From Bryobacteraceae bacterium (GTDB taxonomy: Bacteria > Acidobacteriota > Terriglobia > Bryobacterales > Bryobacteraceae): a stretch of DNA of 64,000 bases. Of this stretch, positions 28,472-37,567 are shown in pieces (the first letter of the stretch is position 1; each line of letters opens with the position of its first letter). The position numbers and the translations under genes are program-made. The notes under the pieces were generated by a model. That model was not told the DNA's origin, made no database searches, and worked only from the letters and a program-made list of their open reading frames with translations. The stretch is taken from positions 1 to 64,000 of the forward strand of contig JAICJH010000010.1 in assembly GCA_025928545.1 (NCBI GenBank), written 5' to 3'.

Positions 28472-30037
28472 CTACTTCGGCAAACCAAAAGCCCAGAACG
28501 TCCCGTCGTAAGTTCCCAGATAAATCTTCCCGTTCGCAATCGACAACCCCGCAAAGTGATTAAACGAAGTAATCGTATCGCCACTCGACCACAACTCTTT
28601 CCCGGTCTGCCCATCCAGCGCATAAATCGTAGCGTGACCCGACTCCGCCGCCCGCAGCGATGAATCGAAATTCAACCCGCGCTCCGGCGTAGCCTGCTTC
28701 GTAAATTCCCCGCTGCCGAACCCGTAAACAACCCCATTCGCAATCACCGGAGGATACCCGCGGTGCATATCGCGCGAAACCCACGCCGGCACCAACTCAA
28801 GCTTTCCACCCACTTCCTGCAGCTTGAAAGCAGCCACGCCGCCTTCTTTCGCCACCGGCGTATTTGTAACCGGGAACTTAAACGCCGGATGCGCCGGTCC
28901 CCAGAACGGAGCCAGTATCCAACGCGTGCCGGAAGCGTCTTCCCATGTCGAAAGCGCACCCCAGCTGCCCTGGTCCTGGAAGTCCGCATCTTCATTGCAG
29001 AACAGCGGTGTCTTATACAGAGGCGTGTGATGATCCGCGCCGCCCGGGCTCTTCGGATCCAGCAAAAACACCCGGCATTCTTTCCCCGAGGCAACCATCA
29101 GTTCACGGCCCTTGTAATTGAAAATCGTCGCCGTGTTATTCGGATCCAGATCGCGCTTCCACAGCCAGTACCAATTCGCCGGAGTGAAGTAATCCTTCAC
29201 CTTCACGTGGTCGCCGTCAATCGTAAAACCAACCATGCTGTTCGCGATAATCAGATTCTTCGGGTCGCTTTCGTCCACACTGCCGTCCCCCGTTGTGGAC
29301 CACACTGTTCCGGTCGAATCCACAGCCGCCCCCCGCAAGCCCCAAAGGCCGCCGCTCCTGCCCATACCTTCGGTCAGATAAATATGATGCGTCGGATCGT
29401 CCAGCTTCGTCGCTCCCATGAACCCATTGATTGGAGCCCACAGCGTATTCCCCACCAGCTGCAGCGCAAACTTGCTGTTCCCGAACTTAAACGGCGGCGT
29501 AATATCTTCGCCATTCACCGTGTCCAGCGAATGCAGCATCCCGCCGCCGTCTGTCATGTAAATAGGACGATGGCCATTCGGCCCGGGAGGTCCGATAACC
29601 GGAGTATCCGTACTGCCGCCCGGACCCAGAAACCCCAGATGCGCCGGATCGACATTGGCGTTATTACCGCCGCGTCCGGCGGGCGCTTCGTAGGTGAAAT
29701 GCTTTTTCCAGACGATCTTTCCGGTCTCCGCCTCGACGGCGTACAGGTTATCCGAAGCTCCGACAAAATACGCCATCTCCTTAGTCCCGCCGTTGGCCGG
29801 CACATTCAGAATCAGCGCGGGCGTGAACGAAAACAAGGCGCGCGTCACGTTGTCCGTCTTCAGCTTCCAGAGCAGTTTCAGATTCTTGACATTATCCTTG
29901 TTCAGAATCTTTTCGTCGCGCTGCCAGCCGGTTCTCTGGGCATCGCCGCCGTCCGTCGTCCACTCGGCCGCCCAACCCAGCCCGCAAAACGCCGCGCAAC
30001 CCAAAGTCGCAATCGCAATATAGATTAGTTTTCGCAT
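28472..30037 (-). CDS. PQQ-binding-like beta-propeller protein
   Basis: Signal peptide; WKLKTDNVTRALFSFTPALIL, LYAVEAETGKIVWKKHF, IYALDGQTGKELWSSGDTI blade motifs. Confidence 0.85.
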   Translation of the reverse strand: MRKLIYIAIATLGCAAFCGLGWAAEWTTDGGDAQRTGWQRDEKILNKDNVKNLKLLWKLKTDNVTRALFSFTPALILNVPANGGTKEMAYFVGASDNLYAVEAETGKIVWKKHFTYEAPAGRGGNNANVDPAHLGFLGPGGSTDTPVIGPPGPNGHRPIYMTDGGGMLHSLDTVNGEDITPPFKFGNSKFALQLVGNTLWAPINGFMGATKLDDPTHHIYLTEGMGRSGGLWGLRGAAVDSTGTVWSTTGDGSVDESDPKNLIIANSMVGFTIDGDHVKVKDYFTPANWYWLWKRDLDPNNTATIFNYKGRELMVASGKECRVFLLDPKSPGGADHHTPLYKTPLFCNEDADFQDQGSWGALSTWEDASGTRWILAPFWGPAHPAFKFPVTNTPVAKEGGVAAFKLQEVGGKLELVPAWVSRDMHRGYPPVIANGVVYGFGSGEFTKQATPERGLNFDSSLRAAESGHATIYALDGQTGKELWSSGDTITSFNHFAGLSIANGKIYLGTYDGTFWAFGLPK

Positions 30038-30058
30038 CTTAATCTCTCTTGAATCTGT

Positions 30059-31696
30059 CTAGAAAAGAATCGGAATCCCGTAAGCATGCACCTGGCTGTC
30101 GTGCGTCGTGAATAACACAATCGATGCATCGATCGCCAGCCCGCCCGTTGCATAGCTTGTCGCCGTCTGACCGCTGGACCAGATCTCCTTGCCTGTCGAC
30201 GAATCGAGCGCGTACAGTACCGCGTTCTTAGGCGTCTTGCCCTGGCCTGTCGAGAGCGCGAATACCAGGCCATTCGTCACCGCCGGAGCAGCCGGTGAGA
30301 CCATATCCCGCGAACTCCACACCGGGACCAGCGAGGGCTTGCCGCCCTGATCCACCACCTTGAAAGCCACGATGGATCCCGTCGGAGCGGCGCCGTTCGA
30401 TGTGCCGAACTTCAGCGGAGACGCACCGGATATCGACGCATAAATCCATCTCGTCCCCGGCGCGGAAGGTGGCGGCGGGGCCCCTCGGCCCGCCGCACCA
30501 CGACCTTGCGGAGGAGGTGGTGCATCGTCCCATGTCGCGAACGCATTCCAGATGCCGTTGACGCCATCCGCGGCCGCAAAAACCTCGCTCTGCGCAAGCG
30601 GCGTGTGGTGGTCGCTGCCACCGAGCGAAGCTGAATCGAGCAGATAAATCCGTCCATCCGTGCCACCGCTCACGATCACTTCTTTGCCGTTCCACTCGAA
30701 CACCGCGGGCGTTGCGCCAGGTACTTCCGCGCCTTTCTTAACAGCTGCGGCGGCTCCTGACGGAGTGAAGTAATCCTTCACAACAAGATCTTTCGCCCCC
30801 AGCGCGACAACCGTGTTGTTGTACTTGCCGGCCACGGTTCCCTGTCCCTCGGGAATCAATCCGTAAATCGTGCTGTCATCCGTGGCGGCCGCAACGCCGG
30901 CCGAACCCGCAAATCCGCTCCCATTCGTCGGAAACGAAATCACCTTCTTCTCTGGCGTCGAAAGATCAATCGCATAAAGAGCGTTCGGATTCCCGCCGCA
31001 CTCGTTCTGCGTCGCCGCATACACGACGTTGTCCACGATGTTGAGATCGCTGACCCGCGAATTGGCCGGAACAAACTTCACCGGTGCGGTCGCTTTGTTG
31101 TCGCCATCCTGCTCACGCAACGTCTGCAGATTTCCATCGGCGTCTACAACCCAGACATTGGCCCCGGCGCCACGTCCGCCGCCGCCACCTCCGCCTCCTC
31201 CGCCGCGCGCCGCGCCAGATGCCCCGGCCGCGCCGCGTCCACCACCTCCGCCGCCGCCACCGCGGGCAGGACCCCGGCCGCCCCCGCTCCCGCCGTTGAT
31301 CACCGCCGAACCCGTAATTCCTCCCGGGCAAGTCGCTGTTGCGGCAGTCGTCTGAGCAGCACTATTGATGTGTGTTTTGAAGTAAGGCTTGCCGGTCCAG
31401 AAATCGACCGAGTAGACATCGGAATTGCCAGGCACGAACAGCAGAGCCTTGAATCCCTTCCAGCCGATGATATTGCCGAGCAACACCGGCGTCCCCATCC
31501 TCTGGGCTTTGGCATCCACTTTATAGGAATAGAGCAGCTTGATATCGCCCTTGGCTGCGCTCTCTCGCGAAAGCTTAAACTCAGCCCGCTGCCACCCGTC
31601 GCGCTGCGGATTTCCGCTCGAACTCGCCCAGTCGCCGCTAAGTAAAAAAGCGCCCGCAATCCCGACTGTGATCCCAATAAATAGTGCTCTCTTCAT
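30059..31696 (-). CDS. PQQ-binding-like beta-propeller protein with Gly/Arg-rich insert
   Basis: LYALDSSTGKEIWSSGQTATSYATGGLAID parallels the neighbour; insert GGGSGGGRGPARGGGGGGGGRGAAGASGAARGGGGGGGGGGRGAG. Confidence 0.85.
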   Translation of the reverse strand: MKRALFIGITVGIAGAFLLSGDWASSSGNPQRDGWQRAEFKLSRESAAKGDIKLLYSYKVDAKAQRMGTPVLLGNIIGWKGFKALLFVPGNSDVYSVDFWTGKPYFKTHINSAAQTTAATATCPGGITGSAVINGGSGGGRGPARGGGGGGGGRGAAGASGAARGGGGGGGGGGRGAGANVWVVDADGNLQTLREQDGDNKATAPVKFVPANSRVSDLNIVDNVVYAATQNECGGNPNALYAIDLSTPEKKVISFPTNGSGFAGSAGVAAATDDSTIYGLIPEGQGTVAGKYNNTVVALGAKDLVVKDYFTPSGAAAAVKKGAEVPGATPAVFEWNGKEVIVSGGTDGRIYLLDSASLGGSDHHTPLAQSEVFAAADGVNGIWNAFATWDDAPPPPQGRGAAGRGAPPPPSAPGTRWIYASISGASPLKFGTSNGAAPTGSIVAFKVVDQGGKPSLVPVWSSRDMVSPAAPAVTNGLVFALSTGQGKTPKNAVLYALDSSTGKEIWSSGQTATSYATGGLAIDASIVLFTTHDSQVHAYGIPILF

Positions 31697-31820
31697 TCGA
31701 AGAACCTCCCATGCCTCTCAGATGATATAGCAAATCGGGAAGGTAAGTCGAGAACGAAAGTGCGTTTTTATCCTTTAAAATCAATGCCTAACGCAACTAT
31801 TGGTCGGACCCATTAAATTC

Positions 31821-31860
31821 TTATCGGCGTGAACCGGCGTGCATCGGTGGCCATTCTCCG
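31821..31860 (-). repeat. 10-bp-period intergenic repeat, copy 4 of 4
   Basis: Plus strand TTATCGGCGTGAACCGGCGTGCATCGGTGGCCATTCTCCG, just 3' of the minus-strand VWA gene. Confidence 0.65.
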
Positions 31861-31874
31861 TTTTTCAAGGAACC

Positions 31875-32867
31875 CTACTGAGCCGCCACCGCGTAATAGC
31901 CCTTACGAACCTGCACCTTCTGATCCTTCTCATGCGTCTTCAAATCAATCTTGCGGAACGTACCGTCTTTTTTAGAATTCGTAGGCGTGTACCCGATCAA
32001 ATACTGACTCCGCATCTCCTGCTGAATCTGATCGAAAATCACCGGCAGCGAATTCTTCCCGCTCACCGTAAACAAACGGCCCCCGGTCTCTTCCGACAGT
32101 TGCTTGAGCGCACCCTCTCCGCTGTACCCGATATTGAACCCGCCGTAGAATTGCCGATCAACATATAGAACCGAATAAATGATTGAATCGGCTTTCTGCG
32201 CCGCCTCGATCGCGTCTTTGATCTTCAGCTTGCTGCCTTCATCTTCGCCATCCGTGATCAGCACAATCGCTTTCCGCCCGCTTTCGTGCGCCAGCATGTC
32301 GTGCGCCGCCAGATACACCGCGTCATACAAAACCGTTCCGCGCTGCTTATTCATCGTCGGCACCGGCCCCGATGTCGGTCCTGAATATCCTGTATTCAGC
32401 TTCAAACGGTTCAACCCCTGTTGCAGCAGACGAGGCGTGCCGGTAATATCCTGGAGTAAATCCGAATCCGCGCCGAAACTGATAAGAAACGCCACATCCT
32501 TTGCCCGCAGCACGCTGTTGAAAAACTGTGTTCCCGCCTGACGCTCCGGCTCAATCATGCTCGCCTGGCTTCCCGACACGTCGATCAGCAATCCGATCGT
32601 CAGCGGAATATCCGTTTCCCGGCTGAAATATTTGATCGTCTGAGGCTTCCCGTCTTCCGCGAGATCGAAGTCGTTCTTCGTAAGCGAACCCACCAGCCCG
32701 TTTTGCTTGTTGTGCACCGTGCAGTAAAGGCTGACGACATCCACGTCCACCTTTAAGGTCGCCCCCAGGTCCTCATCCTTGGATTGGGCCGCCATGCGCG
32801 ACGGCACGCCAGGCAGAATCATCAGGGCCGCCAGAGCGACGCCGGCAATCTTCACGGAAGGTTTCAT
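31875..32867 (-). CDS. VWA domain protein, TIGR03436 (acidobacterial VWFA-related)
   Basis: VDVDVVSLYCTVHNKQNGLVGSLTKNDFDLAEDGKPQTIKYFSRETDIPLTIGLLIDVSGSQ: MIDAS DxSGS; start set at MKPSVKIAGVALAALM signal. Confidence 0.88.
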   Translation of the reverse strand: MKPSVKIAGVALAALMILPGVPSRMAAQSKDEDLGATLKVDVDVVSLYCTVHNKQNGLVGSLTKNDFDLAEDGKPQTIKYFSRETDIPLTIGLLIDVSGSQASMIEPERQAGTQFFNSVLRAKDVAFLISFGADSDLLQDITGTPRLLQQGLNRLKLNTGYSGPTSGPVPTMNKQRGTVLYDAVYLAAHDMLAHESGRKAIVLITDGEDEGSKLKIKDAIEAAQKADSIIYSVLYVDRQFYGGFNIGYSGEGALKQLSEETGGRLFTVSGKNSLPVIFDQIQQEMRSQYLIGYTPTNSKKDGTFRKIDLKTHEKDQKVQVRKGYYAVAAQ

Positions 32868-32952
32868 ACAATCGGAAATGCGCATAGGCCTTTTTAGACG
32901 ACTGTTTAAATGACGTGCGCCGAAATGAGTCTGTTTCACCAGGCTGAATAAC

Positions 32953-33546
32953 ATGCGTGCCGCCCTTCTCCATCTCAAAAAAGACCCCGTCCTCAGCGTC
33001 ATCATCCGCCGCCATGGCAAATTCGCCATGGATTACAAGGAGCCCGTTTTCGAAACGCTCGTCAGATCTATTGTCTACCAACAATTAAGTGGACGTGTAG
33101 CCAGCGTCATCTTCGGCCGTCTCAAAGCTGCTCTGGGGGATGGCCCCATCACCCCCGAAGGCATCCTGAAACTACGCACGGACCGCATGCGCCGCCTCGG
33201 CCTTTCCGGCCAGAAGACCCTCTACATCCGCGAGTTGGCGAAGCACACGAAGAAAGGCTCGGTTGTTTTCGAGCGCCTTTCAGAAATGGACGATGCCGCA
33301 GTCGTGGAGCATCTCACCCAGGTAAAAGGGATCGGCGTCTGGACCGCCCACATGTTCCTGATGTTCGCCCTCCGCCGGCCGGACGTACTGCCCACGGGCG
33401 ACCTTGGCATCCGCATGGCCATGCAAAAGGCATGGAATCTGGACCACCTCCCCACGCCCCAGGAGATGGAAGAACTCGCAGCAAAATGGCGGCCCTGGGC
33501 GTCTGTGGCCAGTTGGTACCTCTGGCGAAGCCTCGACAATGAATAA
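32953..33546 (+). CDS. DNA-3-methyladenine glycosylase family (AlkA-like HhH-GPD)
   Basis: FETLVRSIVYQQLSGRVASVIFGRL ... LTQVKGIGVWTAHMFLMFALRRPDVLPTGDLGIRMAMQ: HhH-GPD with catalytic Asp. Confidence 0.93.
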   Translation: MRAALLHLKKDPVLSVIIRRHGKFAMDYKEPVFETLVRSIVYQQLSGRVASVIFGRLKAALGDGPITPEGILKLRTDRMRRLGLSGQKTLYIRELAKHTKKGSVVFERLSEMDDAAVVEHLTQVKGIGVWTAHMFLMFALRRPDVLPTGDLGIRMAMQKAWNLDHLPTPQEMEELAAKWRPWASVASWYLWRSLDNE

Positions 33547-33603
33547 CACAAACGAAGCAACCTGACATGCCAGCCTGCATATAATGGTCGCCGAAGGGAC
33601 TAC

Positions 33604-34461
33604 ATGAACCTGCCAATCGGTCCGACTAGACGCGCCGTCCTCCTCGCTGCCGCCAGCGCCGTGTTACCCACCTTCGCGAAAGTCGGCGGCATCGAACTCG
33701 GGGTCTGCGAAAAACCATCCGAGTGGGCCAAATGCGAACAACTGGGCTACGACTATCTGGAGCCCAGTGCCACCACAATCGCCGGTATGACAGATGCGGC
33801 CTTTACCGCGTTTCGAGACCAGCTCAAAGCATCGAAAATATATTGCCGCAGCGCCAATGTCCTGCTCTCCGGCCCCGCGCTCAAAGTAGTCGGTCCCGAC
33901 GTCAATCTCGATGCCGTTGCGAAATTTCTCGACACCACCTTCGACCGCTGCAAAGCTCTGGGCACGAAAGTCATCGTATGGGGAAGCTCCGGCTCGCGCC
34001 GCGTCCCTGACGGCTATTCCCGCGATACCGCCTGGGATCAGATCAAAACCTACCTCGCCCGCGCCGGAGAGATCGCGAAAGCCAAAGGCGTCGTTATCGG
34101 CATCGAGCCGCTCCGCAAGCAGGAGAGCAATATTATCAACACCGGTGCGGAGGCGCTCAAACTCCTGACCGAGGTCAATCATCCCAACGTCCAGATGATC
34201 ATCGACTACTACCATATGTCGGTCGAGCAGGAAGATCCGCAGATCGTCCGGACGGCGAAGGACCACATCGTCCACATGCATTTCGCCAACCCCGCGGGAC
34301 GCCGCTGGCCGCATTCCGCCGATGAAGATCCCGGCTATGCCAAATTTTTCCAGGCAGTGAAGGACATCCGCTACCAGGGCGGCCTTTCCATTGAAGGAAC
34401 CGGCACCTTCGATGCCGATGGCGCCGCCAGCATGGCCTTTTTCAGGAGTTTCCTCGGCTGA
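33604..34461 (+). CDS. Sugar phosphate isomerase/epimerase family (TIM barrel)
   Basis: IGIEPLRKQESNIINTGAEALKLLTEVNHPNVQMIIDYYHMSVEQ: AP-endonuclease-2-type metal ligands. Confidence 0.87.
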   Translation: MNLPIGPTRRAVLLAAASAVLPTFAKVGGIELGVCEKPSEWAKCEQLGYDYLEPSATTIAGMTDAAFTAFRDQLKASKIYCRSANVLLSGPALKVVGPDVNLDAVAKFLDTTFDRCKALGTKVIVWGSSGSRRVPDGYSRDTAWDQIKTYLARAGEIAKAKGVVIGIEPLRKQESNIINTGAEALKLLTEVNHPNVQMIIDYYHMSVEQEDPQIVRTAKDHIVHMHFANPAGRRWPHSADEDPGYAKFFQAVKDIRYQGGLSIEGTGTFDADGAASMAFFRSFLG

Positions 34462-34464
34462 GCC

Positions 34465-35160
34465 TTACCCCTGCCGCCACACCGGAATTTTCAAACGGTG
34501 CCCGCGCGCCCGCCGGATCATTTCTTCCATCCCTCCGGTCTCCAGCCCCTCCAGCAACTTCCGCCCCAGAGTCTTGCGGGCCCGGTCGTTCGAATCTTCC
34601 GCCGCGATCCGAAGATACTGCTCGGCCGTGGAGTCGCTCATCTCCATCACTTGCGACAGGAAAACCCGTTCCATCTCACGCTGGCGTGAAATCCGTTCGA
34701 ATGCTCCCTGTGTATCCGGCCCCTCGAACCCGCCGTTCTCCCAGACTACGCAGTCGATCGAAGCCCGTATATCCAGCATGCGGCGCAGATTATCCAGATT
34801 ATTCCGGCCACGGCTGCTCAGGTCGTCTCCCTGTCGCAGCAGCAGCGACGTATATGAGGGCTCTGCGCTGATAAAGCGTCTCGCTCCCGGCAAAAAGTCG
34901 CCTTTTTCCGGATTGCGCAGTGTGTCGGAATAATGGATGACGGAATAAGGCTTGCCCCGCGGCCCGGTCATGTCGAACCGCACCCCCAGTAATGCAATAG
35001 CGCGGGCCGCGTCGTTTAAAACAATCACCGAATACGGCAAAGCAGGCGCGATCAGTATGCGCGGCGCCCTGCCCAGCAACTCGGACAATGCCTGCTCGAA
35101 CCCCTGCGATTCAAGACCCAGCAAACCGATGCCGGCAATATTACAGGGCGTGATCTGCAT
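34465..35160 (-). CDS. Hypothetical protein
   Basis: 231-aa ORF with consistent high GC3 and tight packing between neighbours. Confidence 0.65.
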   Translation of the reverse strand: MQITPCNIAGIGLLGLESQGFEQALSELLGRAPRILIAPALPYSVIVLNDAARAIALLGVRFDMTGPRGKPYSVIHYSDTLRNPEKGDFLPGARRFISAEPSYTSLLLRQGDDLSSRGRNNLDNLRRMLDIRASIDCVVWENGGFEGPDTQGAFERISRQREMERVFLSQVMEMSDSTAEQYLRIAAEDSNDRARKTLGRKLLEGLETGGMEEMIRRARGHRLKIPVWRQG

Positions 35161-35171
35161 TGAGGTGTCTT

Positions 35172-35900
35172 ATGATTGTAGACGAATTGAACAGCCAACC
35201 CGAGTTACCGGATCCCCTTATTTTTGCCCTCGATTTTGATTCTGCCGCCGAGGCGGACAAACTCGTCGACGCGCTGGGCGATGCCGGCGGTTTTTACAAG
35301 GTCGGCATGGAACTATTCGCCGCGGCAGGGCCCGACTACGTCCGGAGCCTGACAGGCCGAGGCAAGCGCGTTTTCCTCGACATGAAGTACTACGATATCG
35401 GGGAGACCGTCAGGCGCGCCGTAGCTGTGGCCGCGAAATCCGGCGCGACATTTTTGACGGTCCACGCTGTAGGCCAGGTCATGCGCGCCGCTATCGAAGG
35501 CCGCGGCGACTCTCCCATGAAACTGCTGGCCGTGACCGTGCTGACCAGTCTCGACGACAATGACCTGCACGACATGGGACACTCGTGCACAGTCAGTGAG
35601 CTGGTGGCGAAGCGTGTTGCGCAGGCGCGCGACCTCGGCATCGAAGGTATAGTAGCCTCTCCGCTGGAAGCCCGCTCCATCCGGCAAATCGCCGGCCCCG
35701 GCGCCGTCCTGGTAACGCCCGGCGTCCGTTCGCGCGGTGCCAGCCAGGGCGATCAGAAGCGCGTCGCCACCCCAGCGGACGCGATCCGCGACGGCGCCAG
35801 TTATCTGGTGATCGGCCGTCAGGTGACCCGCGCAGCCGACCCCGTGGCGGCAGTAGCAGCCATCCGCGATGAGTTGAGCGGAATTCTGTGCACCAGGTAG
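35172..35900 (+). CDS. pyrF: Orotidine 5'-phosphate decarboxylase
   Basis: IFALDFDSAAEADKLVDAL, RVFLDMKYYDIGETV (DxKxxDI), VTPGVRSRGASQGDQKRVATPADAIRDGASYLVIGRQVTRAADPVAAV. Confidence 0.95.
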   Translation: MIVDELNSQPELPDPLIFALDFDSAAEADKLVDALGDAGGFYKVGMELFAAAGPDYVRSLTGRGKRVFLDMKYYDIGETVRRAVAVAAKSGATFLTVHAVGQVMRAAIEGRGDSPMKLLAVTVLTSLDDNDLHDMGHSCTVSELVAKRVAQARDLGIEGIVASPLEARSIRQIAGPGAVLVTPGVRSRGASQGDQKRVATPADAIRDGASYLVIGRQVTRAADPVAAVAAIRDELSGILCTR

Positions 35901-36475
35901 ATCAGTTCCTCGCAGCCTACGGCTATTTCGCCTTGTTCGGGTTGCTCATGTTGGGTATTGTCGGTCCCCTGATACCCGATGAAACGATCCTGGTCCTCGC
36001 CGGGATCGCCATCCACCGCGGCCAGATGCACCCTGTCGCCGCACTCTGCGTTGCCACCGCCGGAAGCCTGTGCGGCATTACCCTCAGCTACCTGCTGGGT
36101 CGCACCGGCGTGGTGTATGCGCTGCATAAATTTCCTTTTCTCGATCGGCACGTCGCCAGTCATCTTCCCGAGGCCCATAAGTGGTTTGACCGGTTCGGCA
36201 AATGGACCCTCTTTTTCGGCTATTTCATCGCCGGCGTCCGGCATTTCACCGCGCTGGTGGCCGGAACCAGCGGGCTGGACCCGAAGACGTTCGCCATGTA
36301 CGCCTATCCGGGAGGCTGCATCTGGGTGGCGTGTTTTCTCGCCATGGGCTACTACCTGGGCGAAGAATGGCAAAGTCTCGCCCATAACCTCGATACCGCG
36401 GCAATCGTCGTGGCCGCCGCAGTCGCCATCGCGGCCGCAGCCTGGTGGCTGTGGAAAAGGCGCCACATTAATTAA
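35888..36475 (+). CDS. DedA family membrane protein
   Basis: YGYFALFGLLMLGIVGPLIPDETILVLAG...FGYFIAGVRHFTALVAGTSGLDPKTFAMYAYPGGCIWVACFLAMGYYLG; GTG start overlaps the pyrF end. Confidence 0.9.
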   Translation: MHQVDQFLAAYGYFALFGLLMLGIVGPLIPDETILVLAGIAIHRGQMHPVAALCVATAGSLCGITLSYLLGRTGVVYALHKFPFLDRHVASHLPEAHKWFDRFGKWTLFFGYFIAGVRHFTALVAGTSGLDPKTFAMYAYPGGCIWVACFLAMGYYLGEEWQSLAHNLDTAAIVVAAAVAIAAAAWWLWKRRHIN

Positions 36476-36536
36476 TAAATACCTTATTGTTTTTTTAGCA
36501 ACTTATCTCCTGAGAATGCGTTAATTAATCAGGAAC

Positions 36537-37400
36537 ATGTCCATTGATGTAACCGTGATGGCGCGGAAGATGCGTTTTGTAGTGGTTCACTACCACATCT
36601 TCAAGAACGCGGGCACAACGGTGGAGCGCGTTCTCGAACGCGAATTTGCCGGCCGATTCGCCCGAATACACGGGCCCACGCCGGACGCTGTTCTCGATGC
36701 GGAAGATCTTACGGCCTTCCTGAACGATCACCCGAATGTTCAGGCAATCACGAGCCATCATCTTCGTTATCCCGTTCCGCAGATGAGAAATGTCGTGATT
36801 TTCGACTGTTGTTTTCTGCGGCACCCGCTGGACCGGATCGATTCCCTGTACAGTTATTATCGAAAAATCGATTCCATGGATCCGCTCTCCCGCAGCGCTC
36901 ACCGGCTTACTGCCGCGGATTTTGTCCGGCAATTACTGAATCATTCGCCGGAACAGATCTCGAATGTTCAGCTGACATATCTCGCGAACCGCGGCGCGTT
37001 TACCCGGCCCGCCAACAAAGGCGACCTCCGGCGCGCGGTTCAGACCGTCCGCAATATGGCCCTGCCCGGGGTGGTGGAGATGTTTCGCGAAAGCATGGTG
37101 GCGGCCGAATACTTCCTGCGGCCGGCATTTCCTTCCATTTGCCTGGCCGCCTTGCCGGCCAACGTCAGCCGGCCGATGCTGCCGAGCGTCACCGACCGCC
37201 AAAGCCGCTTAATCCAACTCTGGGGCCGGGGGCTTTACGAAGAACTGAAGCGGCTCAACGAGCTCGACCTGCAACTGGTGGCGCACGCCGAAGAAGAGAT
37301 TCGCCGAAGACTGTTACTTGTTCCGGCCGTTCCCGACCGGTTAAAGGAATTCGCAGGCCGCACCATGGCGCTGGCTACAGCCGCCGCTACGACGGCTTGA
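36537..37400 (+). CDS. Sulfotransferase-like protein
   Basis: VVHYHIFKNAGTTVERVLEREF: P-loop-like 5'-PSB motif of Sulfotransfer_2; FLRHPLDRIDSLYSYYR 3'-PB motif. Confidence 0.78.
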   Translation: MSIDVTVMARKMRFVVVHYHIFKNAGTTVERVLEREFAGRFARIHGPTPDAVLDAEDLTAFLNDHPNVQAITSHHLRYPVPQMRNVVIFDCCFLRHPLDRIDSLYSYYRKIDSMDPLSRSAHRLTAADFVRQLLNHSPEQISNVQLTYLANRGAFTRPANKGDLRRAVQTVRNMALPGVVEMFRESMVAAEYFLRPAFPSICLAALPANVSRPMLPSVTDRQSRLIQLWGRGLYEELKRLNELDLQLVAHAEEEIRRRLLLVPAVPDRLKEFAGRTMALATAAATTA

Positions 37401-37563
37401 TATTGATCAGCCCGCTGCCTTCTTCCTCTTCTTCCCCATCGAACTCCTGAGCCTCATAGTCGGGAGCGAGGATCGAGTAGATGGCATCGAGCTTATCCTG
37501 CAACTCGTTGTTCTGCTCCTCGAGTTGGCGGATCCGCTCCAAAAGTTCCTGTTCGCTCGGCAT
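37387..37563 (-). CDS. 58-aa acidic coiled-coil protein (below ORF-track length cutoff)
   Basis: ATG at 37563: MPSEQELLERIRQLEEQNNELQDKLDAIYSILAPDYEAQEFDGEEEEEGSGLINIKPS*; high GC3 and heptad pattern. Confidence 0.65.
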   Translation of the reverse strand: MPSEQELLERIRQLEEQNNELQDKLDAIYSILAPDYEAQEFDGEEEEEGSGLINIKPS

Positions 37564-37567
37564 GTTT

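Noticed and set aside
28763-30028. 421-aa plus-strand ORF antisense to the PQQ gene
   Set aside because: Shadow ORF with a compositionally odd (His/Arg/Gln-rich) sequence; the PQQ protein on the other strand has blade motifs and a signal peptide.
31150-31300. Repetitive CCGCCGCCACC stretch considered as a tandem/CRISPR-like repeat
   Set aside because: It is codon repetition for Gly/Arg in the PQQ protein; there are no spacers or regular direct repeats. No CRISPR array was seen anywhere in the window.
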